Shown piece after piece: positions 12,301 through 24,300 of a stretch of 64,000 nucleotides of DNA. This DNA comes from Tretioscincus oriximinensis (lineage: Eukaryota > Chordata > Lepidosauria > Squamata > Gymnophthalmidae), in assembly GCA_022410635.1 (NCBI GenBank), contig JAJVDF010000232.1:186515-250514 (forward strand), given 5' to 3'. The notes under the pieces are model-generated. The model saw only the letters and a program-made list of their open reading frames with translations. It had not been told where the DNA came from and made no database searches. The translations under genes were made by a program, and so were the position numbers. The stretch's first letter is position 1, and each line of letters begins with the position of its first letter.

Positions 12301-15300
12301 GCATCTGGTGGGCCTNTGTGTGNCACAGAATGCTGGACTCGATGGGCTGTGGCCTGATCCAGTATGGCTCTTCTTATGTTCTTATGTTCTTATGAGAAAA
12401 TGCTGTGATACTGTTCTTGCACCAAACCGTTTTGCATAAAATGTTTTTAGATATCAACGAATGCATCACTTCGATCAATGTGTGCGCCATTGGACAAATA
12501 TGTATCAATACTCCGGGATCTTTCCGTTGCCAGCGTGAAACCAGTTGTGGGACTGGTTATGAAATGACCGAGAACAACCTCTGCAAAGGTACTGCTGGTG
12601 TTAGGCTTCTAGAATTAATCCTTTTCAAATAATAAAGAAGGCAAATGGAATTGCCTTAGAATCTTTATCCAACGGATTAACTTTGGGAAAGAATGCATCC
12701 CCATGGCATCAAAGAAACTGAACAGAAAGTAAACGCAGAACACAGATTATAAGGCAGAGCCAAAAGGGGCGTAATTTAGCAACCTAGCCAATTAGAGCAC
12801 ATAAATTACGCGCCGGCAGCTTCCCGCTGGCGCCAAAAGGGATTCAAAAATTATAGAAGAGCCCAGAAATACCTAACAGCTGGAGCTTGGAAAATGTATT
12901 TCCTTCAACAGATGTTGCCTTTTTACTGGCAGGAGCAAAATGGCTCAGAAAGATCCATATATTTGCAAACCTTTTGTTAGAATGTCTACATCTCTGATTC
13001 CCTGAGGATGCGTAGAAAGTGTACATTTTGCCATCTTTATCTACTGCTACCAATACAAGTGTGCAGGATGACATAACAGCTTCTAAACATTGTTGTTAAC
13101 ACACATTTAGAAGTGGGAAGGGTATGAATGGTTGTCTGGCTGATCAGAATGTCACACAATGGTCATTATTACTCACTTATTCAGTTACTGTTTAACGATT
13201 CTCCAGGTGTATCCATGATGAGACAGAAAGCTAGACTAGATAGTTTGTGGTCTTGTCCAGAAGATGCTCTGATGTTCTAATGTGCCTGTAGAACAGCAGT
13301 TCCCAACCCATGCATCAAAGGGTTTTCTAAGAGTTCACAGCTTAACTCCCCTTGCCCACTACTTGATATCAGTTCCTGTTCTGGAAAGGATATCTCGAAT
13401 GATGTCATTTCTNCTTCTTGTTCTGCAAAGGACACTTTGAATGATGTCATTTCCAGTTCCTGTTCCGGAAAAAACATCTTGAACGATATCATTTCCTGTT
13501 CCAGAAAGGACACTTGAATGATGTCATTTCCACTTCCTGTCCCAGAAAGGATATCCTGAATGATGTCATTTCCACTTCCTGTCCCAGAAAGGCACCTTAG
13601 AGTTATGTCATTTCTGGTTCCTGTTTCGGAAAGGACACCTTGAATGATGTCATTTCTGCTTCTTGNTTCCGATAACGTTGTTTTGAATGATGACATTTCC
13701 AGTTTGACTGGTGGGCAGGGTTGGAAGTAACTTGCCGATGGGGTTGTGTTGAGAACAGCCCCTATAAATGGGTTTGTTACTCCAAAAACCCTGAGAACCA
13801 GTGCTCTGGAATGTAAATAAATTTGGTCTGACCTGTTTTAATGTCTCTTGTGTCTGATCGAGATGGATTTGTAATCGCTTATGCTAACAAAAATTCTTTC
13901 TTTTGTGATGTACTAGATATTGACGAATGTGAGACTGGTACTCATAACTGCCTCCCCGATTTTATCTGTCAGAATACTCCAGGATCATTCCGTTGCCGAC
14001 CCAAGCAACAGTGCAAGATTGGCTTTATACAGGATGCCCTTGGCAACTGCATTGGTAAGGCACGGTCTGTTTGCAGGCCTCGTACCACTGAATAGGATGT
14101 GCCTTAGTTACCTGTTTACTCTTCCACTGTTCATTTGGGCCACTGCTACTCCATGGATGCTCTGCACGGTAGTGCAGAAGTTAAGAACAGGCCTTTCAGC
14201 AGAGTTCACCATTTGAGGAGTGAGTGCCCTCTACTGCCTTAGCTTCAGCCAGCCTAGCTATTTGAAAGCAAGAAATTACAAGTAGATGAATAGGTACCAT
14301 CACAATGTAATGTGGAAGATAGATGTAAACCTTTGGGTGAAAACTGGCTTGTAAGCCACTTTGAGTCCCTTCGGGTGAGAAAGGTGGGCTATAAAAATCC
14401 TGTTCTTCTTCTTCTACTACTACTACTNCTTCTTCTNCTNCTNCTCCTNNTNNTCCTNCTNNTCNTNCTNCTCNTNNTNCTCCTTCTTCTTTTTTCTCCT
14501 CCTTCTCTTCCTTCTTTTTTGTTCTTCTTTCTCACATCTTCTTCCTGTTCCTTCCCCTCCTCCTCCTTTTTTCTTCTTCTCCTCTTCCATCTTCTTTTTC
14601 NTCCTTCTCTTCTTCTTCTCTTCTTTCTCTTCTTTCTTTTCTTCTATAAGTGTTTTTCGTCTATATTGCTACGGGATTGTATTTGTGATGTGACCAAGTA
14701 GACTGATCCTTAATAACAAACAACATGCAATGTTGCTTCTTAAGCGTCTGCCTGTTCTCTGAATCTTCATTTCTATTTCTGTACTATTGTAGATATTAAT
14801 GAGTGCCTGAGTGCAAATGTGCCTTGTCCCACTGGACAAACATGTATCAACACAGACGGCTCATTTGTTTGTCAGAGAAACATGCCGAATTGTGGGCGAG
14901 GATACCACCTCAACGAAGAAGGCACCAGATGTGTAGGTCAGTACTGAGGGGCCATCTAGGGCCGTGTCTTCTGTCCAGCTGGTTGCTTAGTGAGATGTGT
15001 TTGATGACCACAGGTTGAGGTTGGGTGAATATGCGGGAAATAAATTGGTGTTTGTGTTTACTATACAATAAAAGCCTTTCGAGTGTGATTTTGGAGTAAT
15101 AGCCATGTTGGTCTTAGTTCAGAAAGTCCACCAAGGCTGGCTTATAGCACTTAGAGAGTAACAAGAGGAAGGTAGGTAGCATTAACTTTTCTAGACATTC
15201 CAGCAAAGGAGCTAGCAGCACTTTGAGACTAACTTGAGAAAAGTGGTTGGCTTAAGCTTTCGTAGACAGGTCTACTTCTTCAGAGTAGAAGTAGACCTGT

Positions 15301-18300
15301 CTACGAAAGCTTATGCCAACCACTTCTACTACTGAAGAAGTAGACCTGTCTACGAAAGCTTCTGCCAACCACTTCTACTACNCTACTGAAGAAGTAGACC
15401 TGTCTACGAAAGCTTATGCCAACCACTTCTACTACTGAAGAAGTAGACCTGTCTACGAAAGCTTATGCCAACCACTTTTCTCAAGTTAGTCTCAAAGTGC
15501 TGCTAGCTCCTTTGCTGGACTTTCTGCTAGACTAACACGGCTATTTCTCTGAAATTTTCTAGACATGTCTATTTCTTCATATGCTAGGGGACATATGCCA
15601 GGGACAGACTTTATGTACTAACCTGAATGCAGGAGATGACAAAGGACATGTAAATGTAATTGAGGTGACATTTCCAGTTCCTAGGACATTCAGATCCCAG
15701 GACATCAGTCCTTGAACAAAGAAACTGCAAAGGAAGATTTGAAAGTGAAGCAGCAGAACTAAAATATATTCACAAATTCCAGCCCATCAACAAGGGACTG
15801 AATAAAGACGATAGTTTCCTGGCACATGATACATATTATAACAGCAGTTAAATCCCCAGCCTCTTGAGGGCACTCTTGGACTGATAGTTGCTGCTGCTGC
15901 TGCTGTTGTTGTTGTTATGTTTATTTATATAGCACTAACTGGATTGTATGAGAGATGGTAATGGACTAATTGGGGTGTAACCTCATCATGTTGGGCTCTT
16001 CTTCTGTTCTTTGGATGATGTATTGCCTAATTTGTATTACCGCACAGCTAACTTGGTTTACCGTCTCATGCCTCACTCTCACCTTCATTTATTTTCCCAA
16101 TCTTTTTTCTAATTCTAGATGTAGACGAGTGTTTGGCACCCAAGCAGCCCTGCGGTGAAGGCCACATCTGTATCAATACCCCGGGTAGCTACCGCTGTGA
16201 TTGCCAAAGTGGCTACTATTTTGATGGAATCAGTAGAACGTGTGCTGGTAGGTGTGATCTCACCTGCATTGACAACACTTCAGTCAAAACCGTTGCCACA
16301 GGATTTTGCAGGATTTTCACAGGATTCAGCTGTCCAGTAATTTTATATATCTGACATCTAATAAATGCCATATCAACCTGATGCAGCTCTAAACCTTCCC
16401 TGGTTGGATCAAGACACAAACACACACTCAAACACACATAAAAACACACACACNCACTCACGAGATGTAGAATTTTTTAAGAAACATATCTGAATTATTA
16501 TATTGCCTATATTAGTTTGTAGGCTGAACATAGCCAGGTGCTTTCTTCTCCAATATCACTGTGGTGCAGGAAGTGAAGACTAAGTAAGGTGCCTCTTAAT
16601 GAAGGTGAAGATGCAAAAGGCGCCTTGAAGCTCAACATTATAAGAAGCTGAGGCTGTGTCTGGACAGCCACAGTCAATAACCTTCTTGAAAGTGAAATTT
16701 CTGTTGCATTGGCCTCACCAGGTTGCTAAGTGAATCGGCAAGTTATGGGTTTTAAAATCCTTGTGCTGGATTATCAGTTTTCTGGGAAAACCCACTGTTG
16801 AATTGGTACTTTTATTTGTTATTTATTTATTTGTACTTATACCCTGCCTTACACCCGAAGGTGTTGGGGTGACCATTCATAAAACAACAATATAAAATTG
16901 AGAAATTAAAAACAGTATTTAAAAGTGGGAAGAAAAATGACATTTCTTCATCCAAAGGCCAGATGAAAGAGGTAACATAACATACAGTTATTGCTGAAAG
17001 TATTTGATGTCTGTATAGTTTTGATGAGACCCTGCTGGTAGAGAAAGCCCACTGCCATTGTGTGTAATGCAGAGGGCCCCAGCACTAAGTGTTTCCTCTG
17101 CGCACCGACCTTATCTGGGTGGTGTAGTGCAATGCTGTGGTCAGGTGTTGCGGATGTTGCAAGGTATTGCATTGTGGCTCTAGTGTTTTGGCGTGTCCAG
17201 CTGATGGATGCGCTGCCCACTCCGACATGGCCATGTCACTTTGGAGGCAGCTGTCCTGGCGAGTGATAAGCCAACTGTGTTACAGTCCCTGCATTGACGA
17301 TTGGTTAGAAAGCAGATCGCCAGTACGGATTTTATAATCATCGATATTTCTTAAGTAATCCATGATGCTCCAGACATGGGCTGCTATGCTTTTTTTTTGT
17401 CATCCATGCTAGAAAAGTGAGAACAGACAAAGGAAAGTATTTTTTCACCCAGAGGCCATCAGCCTGTGGAACTTACTTCCTGAAGAAGTGGTGGTAGCTC
17501 ACAGCTTGGCTAGCTTCAAGACAGGACTACACAAGTTTATGGACACCAAGGGTATCAATGGGTCCTAGGATGGATGCCTGGATGCTGCCTCCAGAATGGA
17601 GCAACAGGCAGGACTCCTGAAGTGCCATTTGCAGGGAGTCATGAACAGGAGCATATTTTGCTTTCCTCTGTTCGGGCTGCCCAGGGGCATCTGGTGGGCC
17701 TCTGGGTGGGACAGAAGGCTGGACTAGGTGGGCTGTAGCCTGATCCAGGATGGTTCTTCTTATGTTCTTAACCAAAACTTTTTGGCGTGCTGACAGAGCG
17801 TGGGATAGAATTTTAGTATGAAATTTTCCAACAGCCATTATAACAATAGCTGTTAGATAATTTATTAATGCTTACATCATCTCGAACCTTACACAAAGCA
17901 ATGAAAACACTAATATTATGCCTGTTAAAAACTATTAACCCTTCTGTTAAAAAATTTTTTAAAAAAATATTTTATTTATAATAACAAGACCATACGCAAG
18001 ATAGCATAAACAACCATATACAAGATAACAAACAAAACAACCCCCCACCCTCCACCTGCATCCCCAAGGATACAAGAAAGATATATATAACTATGAAAAC
18101 AATCATAAGGACGTTATTGAATAAAATAAATGTATCCTTCTGGAGCATCTTCGGGGGCTGGGACTGGGAGGTACTGTCCTGCAGTGGTTCTCTTCCTACC
18201 TCCGGGGACGACTCCAGANGATAGCAATGGGGGACTGCGTATCNACACCCTGGGTGCTCTCGTGTGGAGTGCCTCAGGGNTCGATCCTGTCTNCCATGCT

Positions 18301-21300
18301 CTTTAACATCTACATGNAGCCNCTGGGTGAGGTCATCAGGCGGTTTGGAGTNGGGTGCCATCAATATGCTGATGACACCCAGCTCTATCTCGCCATGCCA
18401 TCGGAATCAGGTGAGGCGGTGGCNGTGCTGGACCGCTGCCTGGAGGCGGTCAAGGGCTGGATGGGATCTAACAAACTGAGGCTGAACCCTGACAAGACGG
18501 AAGTGCTATTGGTTANGGGATCCNGTGTCCAGAAACTTGATAGACNCCCNGTTCTTGANGGAGCAGGNTTGCTCCAGAAGGAACAGGTGTGTGATCTGGG
18601 NGTCCTTCTNGACTCGTCACTGTCACTNGAAGGTCAGGTGGCAGCGACAGCTAGAACGGCNTTTTCCTANTTACGACTGNTCCGCCAGTTGCGGCCNTTC
18701 CTGGACAGGGGGTCTTTGGCCACGGTTCTTCATGCTCTGGTAACCTCCAGATTAGACTACTGCAATGCACTCTACGTGGGGCTTCCCTTGAAGACGGTTC
18801 GGAGGCTGGAGCTAGTGCAGAATGCAGCAGCTCGTCTGCTGTCGGGTGTGTCTGGCCGGACGTCCATCACGCCGGTCCTCAAAGAACTGCACTGGCTACC
18901 TATTCGCTACCGAGCCCAATTCAAGGTGCTTATACTGACGTATAAAGCCCTAAACGGTTTGGGTCCTGAATACTTGAGGGAACGCCTTTTCCCATATAGT
19001 CCNGCCCGGTCTCTGCGATCAGAAGGAGAGGGCCTTCTAGTCGTCCCCTCCTGCTCTAGGATAAGGGGGGNGGNGGCGCGGGGAAGAGCTTTCTCGGTGG
19101 TGGCCCCGATACTATGGAATGGCCTCCCCCCGGAAGCACGCCAGGCGCCGTCTTTACTATCTTTTAGGCGCCTGGTAAAGACCTGTCTCTTCACCCGGGC
19201 CTTTTCGGGTTAGCTCCCCCATCAGAGGACNACATTTTAAATTCTTGTGTTTCTTTTATGGTTTTAATGTTGTGAAGGTCATGATGACCTGAATTTTTAA
19301 CTTTTGTAAGCCGCCCTGGACACCCTCGGGGGGAAGGGCGGGGTAAAAATCTTTAAAATAAATAAAATAAATAAATAAATAAATTATGCATAGATAGAGC
19401 ATAGGTAAGGAGCACCTTCCATTTGATTGTCCAAGAAAGACGTACATGATGTCCAATATGTTTCGCTCTTTTCTCATATAACAAATCAAACTTCATGAAA
19501 TTTAATAAATAAGAAAACCATTCTGATGATCTTTCCACCCTTTCGCAACTACTAGGTGTGCAGCGTAGATGGCATAATTAATTAAACAATGTGTTTCTGT
19601 CAACTGTTTAGACATTTGTATATCGCCAAAAATCCAAAATATCTGGTTCATTTGAACATTTACATTTGAGATTTCCTGTATTTTAGAGGCGACTGAGCTT
19701 TAATTCAGTTTCCCGAATTCAATTGTCATTCACCACTTGCCATAATTTGACCCATTGATCCCAATTGTGTTGTGATATTCCAAGTTCATTTGTCCAAAAG
19801 TCTCGCAAAAATGATAATTATTATACGCATTTTAATAATTAACTTATAAATGTTAGTTACTAATTTTCCCACGCCTTGCAGTTTTTTATTTATTACTGTC
19901 TCTAAATCTGATATTTCTTTGAAAATATTTTTGATATCATTGTTATTGATATACAAATGAAGTGCATTTTTTTGAAGCCAAAATCTGTTAAAATCAGTTA
20001 AAATCACCATTTCCTACTGTTTTGAGAGCTGCCCTGATTTCTGTGACCTTTAAAATACATACCACCTCTTGAATTGTAGCTAACCTATCCTCACCTCTCA
20101 GCAGCCTAGGTTGGCCACCATCCCTGAGCACCTTTGCAGGAGGGTCGCTAGATAATATTCCTGTATATTATCATATCATGGACACACAAGCAGGTAGTGA
20201 GATGTATCCTCAACTTCCTGTAAGCCACATATGCAGAGTCTGTTTTGCACGGGAGTTTTCATATGTCATCCAAGATCTGAAACTGTTCAAATTTGCTTTT
20301 GTGAACACAGCTCCAGGGGCGGACTCCAGATGGCAAGTGGGCCCTCCTGCCTGCCCCAGATTTTAATTACTTTTTAAAAACTGGAGTTGATCCTGGCCAG
20401 GGAGTTCCGGTGACTGTATGAGAATTCTGTGCATGAGAATTCCTGCATTTTTCCTCAGTGGATCTGAGTCTGGGCAGAGTCTGGGGCCGGGACAGGGTCT
20501 TGCACCTCAATGACAGCCTTATGGGTGCCCATCTAGTTTGAATTATGCAGATGTCACTGGAAGTGAAACCGAAGATGTTTGAGCCAGAGGCAGAACCAGG
20601 ATCCTGGTATGCCCTGGGTAGAAAGCTGAAGGGGCCCCCTCCCACCCTGGTTCCTACCTTACGTTTTAAAGTCTTCAGCGATGCACAGCGAGTCTTCCAC
20701 CCAATTATGCTGCGCACATGCCAATAAGCCATTCTGGATGATCACTGATTACTGCTTGTTGCCACACATGTGGCGTAATCAGCTGGAAGACTCACCACAC
20801 ATCGCTGAAGACTTTAAAACATAAGGGCCCCAGCATTGCGGGGGAGGGGGGCTTGTAATGACCGGGCCCCGGGGGCTCTGGCGAGGTGCCCCGATTGCCC
20901 CGCCCTGGTAATGCTTGTCTCTCTTTCTAGATGTTAACGAATGCCGAAGGTATCCTGGACGCTTGTGTGCTCATAAATGTGAAAACACCCCTGGGTCTTA
21001 CTATTGCAGCTGCACTATGGGTTTTAAGCTTTCAGCAGATGGGCGATCATGTGAAGGTAAGGTTTTCTGTCAACCAGAGCACTTTTTAATAAAGNCCCTA
21101 TCTGGACGAGGTTTTGCTAACGCCATGATAGTTACCTTATGAAAAATCCACCTCACCTTCTCATGTGGATTCAGTAACTAGCAGAAGTAATAGNGGAACC
21201 ACTTGCAGTGATCTTTGAAAATTCATGGACAACAGGAGAAGTCCCAGTAGAATGGAGAAGGGCAAATGTTGNCCCTATCTTCAAAAAGGGTAAAAAGGTG

Positions 21301-24300
21301 GAACCGGGAAACTACAGGCCTGTGAGTCTGACTTCAATACCAGGAAAGCTCCTTGAACAAGTTATAAAGCAGCATGTGGGCCAGCACTTGGGTAGGAATG
21401 CAGGAATTAATCAGAGCCAACATGGATTTGTAACAAACAAGTCATGCCAAACTAATCTAATTTCCTTCTATGATAGAATTACCAAATGGGTTGATCAGGG
21501 AAATGCAGTAGATGTGGTATATCTTGACTTCAGTAAAGCATTTGACAAAGTATCTCATTCCATCCTTATTGAAAAAATGGTCAAGTATGGGATTGACAAA
21601 ACAACAGTNAGATGGATTGAAAACTGGCTTAGTGATCGTACTCAAAGAGTGATAATAAATGGTTGCACATCCAATTGGAAGAATGTTTCAAGTGGGGTAC
21701 CACAGGGGTCTGTCCTAGGCCCAGTGCTATTTAACATATTTATAAATGATCTAGATGAAGGAATTGAAGGAAAACTTATCAAATTTGCTGATGACACAAA
21801 ACTAGGCGGTGTTGCTAATACTAAACAAGAAAGAGATAGGATTCAAAAAGATCTAGACAAGCTTGAACAATGGGCTGAAACGAACAGAATGATATTTAAC
21901 AGAGAGAAATGCAAAATCCTACATCTGGGCAGAAATAATGAAAACAGCACATATAGAATGGGAGGAATANGTCTGAGCAGCAGCACAGGTGAGAAGGACC
22001 TGGGTGTTTTGGTAGATCACAGACTAAACATGAGNCAACAGTGTGAAGCAGCTGCAAAAAAGGCAAACACAATCCTGGGGTGTATTAAGAGCAGAATAGA
22101 ATCTCGCTCACGTGAAGTAATTATTCCTCTCTACAGTACTTTGGTCCGACCACACTTGGANTNCTGTGTTCAGTTCTGGGGCCCCCAATTTAAAAAGGAC
22201 ATTGAGAAACTAGAGCAAGTACAAAAGAGAGTTACAAGGATGGTGAGTGGTCTGGAAACCATGTCCTATGAGGAACGGTTAAAGGATCTGGGGATGTTTA
22301 GTCTGCAAAAGAGAAGACTGAGAGGAGACCTGATAGCTGCCTACAAATATTTGAAGGGCTGTCACAGAGCAGAGGGATCAGCACTGTTCTCATTAGCACA
22401 AGGAAGGACTAGAAACAATGGAATGAAGCTGCAAGGGAGTAGATTTAGATTAGATATCAGAAAAAACTTTCTAACAGTCAGGGTGATAAACCAATGGAAC
22501 AGTTTGCCACATGGGGTGGTGAGTTCTTCTTCACTGGAAGTCTTCAAACAGAGACTGGACAGTCATCTGTCTGGGATGGTTTAATGAATCCTGCATCGAG
22601 CAGGGGGTTGGACCCGATGACCCCGGAGGTCCCTTCCAACTCTATGATTCTATGATTCTGTGATTCTAAATAAATATCTCAACACTATTAATACTCAAGG
22701 GCAGTGCTTATCATTCCCTTCCAATTTAGGCTGCATCCTATTGGGAAGAATCCCTGCTGAATGGGTCCAGGGCCCATCTAGTCCGGGCTTCTGTCTCACC
22801 CAGTGGCCCACTAATTGCCCCTGGACATCTCCAGCAGAAGAAGGAAAAACCCTCACCTATTCTCAACTCTTGGAATGGGAACTTGCCATCCACATGCTAG
22901 TGTAGATTATGGCATGTGGATGAGCCAAAAGGGACCTGCCATAGTCTACCAATTTGGCCCTCGGCAGTCTGAAGCTGGAGAAGGACAGCCATCTATCTAG
23001 GATGGTTTAGGATGTCTTGCATTGAGCAGGGGATTGGACTCCCCCATGTCCCTGGGGATACCTTCCAACTCTATGATTCTGAGTCTATGATCTGCTTGTG
23101 GCTATCAAAAGCCAGTCTTGTATGTGAATGATAACACCAGGATTATTTAGGAGCTTGACTGGTTATTGATATTCTGGCTGCTTCCCTAAATCAAGTTTAA
23201 TTTAATTAGTTGCTAGTTGCAAGCCATCTGTTCAATGATTGATTGGTCAGTTGTTCCTGCATTTGCTCGTTTCAGACTTGAATGAATGTGAAAGCAGCCC
23301 CTGTAGCCAAGAGTGTGCCAATGTATACGGCTCGTACCAGTGCTACTGCCGTCGGGGTTATCAGCTGAGCGACCTGGATGGGATCACATGTGAAGGTGAG
23401 TGTATCCCCACCATGTACGGGGCTCAAATTTACAGGAAGCTGCACCACATTGGCCCGTTGTGATGACCGGTTTTAAAGTGACCGGTTTGTTTTTCTATCC
23501 CAAAGGAAGGGGGAAGCTGGAGCCCAGGAGTGGACGTGGTTTTCCTTAGCCCCAGTTGAGAGGGGGAGTTGGGCTCTCAATCCGGTATAAGCCCTGAGCT
23601 GAGGCAGCAAGTATAAAAGGGGATGGAGCCTAATTAAAGGGTTCTTGTTCAGGATCTTGCTGGTTGTGTGAGGGAAACAAGAGACGGCTCTTGCATGGAG
23701 TCCTTACCCGGAGAGTGGGAAGCATAAGAGTGTGGAAAGGCAGGGNAGAAGAAGAGGGGGGTCATCGTCAAGTATGATAATGACCTGTGCCCCAGGTGGC
23801 TTCTTCTCTGGGTTCTCTGTGTATGAGGGCCACTTGTGTAGTTAAAATATTTAAAGGGGTGTGGAACTGTTTATTATCGTTAAGAACCATCACCAAAGTC
23901 TGCTTCATTTATCTTGCTTAATTCTATCCTCTTGTTAACAGTAAACTTGTTTTGGTTTGTTCCTTTGCCTGAGTTTCTGTTCCACCTGATGGCACCAGCC
24001 CTGCCAGGGGAGACAGGGAACAAAATCCACCCCTGACACAACAGCAACCTCCTGGGAGGCTGCTGGGCATCCATGCAAAGGGCCTTGAGAGGAGACTTCC
24101 AGGAGGGGACATTAATAACCCTGAGGGCTTGGGTTAAAAGAGTTAATGTGACCCACCTACAGGCAGCAGCAGCCAGCTAGGGGAGCTTGTGGGTGTCCCT
24201 GGCCTGGTGTAGAGGACATTTGGCCTTGTAAGTGGCCACCACTCCTGTGTACTATAATATTGTTAATTGTGGTTCGTAGTTGTTCTCTGGCTGCATTCCC

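Noticed and set aside
13277..13696. Minus-strand frame with repeated Gly-Asn-Asp-Ile-Ile-Gln units, looking like a repeat protein
   Set aside because: The ~42-bp minisatellite is a multiple of three and so produces an artificial 14-residue periodic peptide.
14312..14701. Leu/Phe/Ser-rich open frame
   Set aside because: It is a CTT/CTC microsatellite with Ns at the end of a SINE.
15282..15480. Regularly spaced repeats that could be mistaken for a CRISPR array
   Set aside because: Units are contiguous without variable spacers, lie in a vertebrate intron and match a dispersed retroelement repeat.
18227..19213. Possible host gene (328 codons)
   Set aside because: It carries L2-type reverse transcriptase motifs and a LINE 3' tail.
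21208..22584. Possible host gene (458 codons)
   Set aside because: CR1 reverse transcriptase with FADD box and CR1 octamer tail.
23459..24040. Confident solo LTR
   Set aside because: It has TG...CA ends and a TATA box but no flanking duplication, so it is kept only as a low-confidence candidate.
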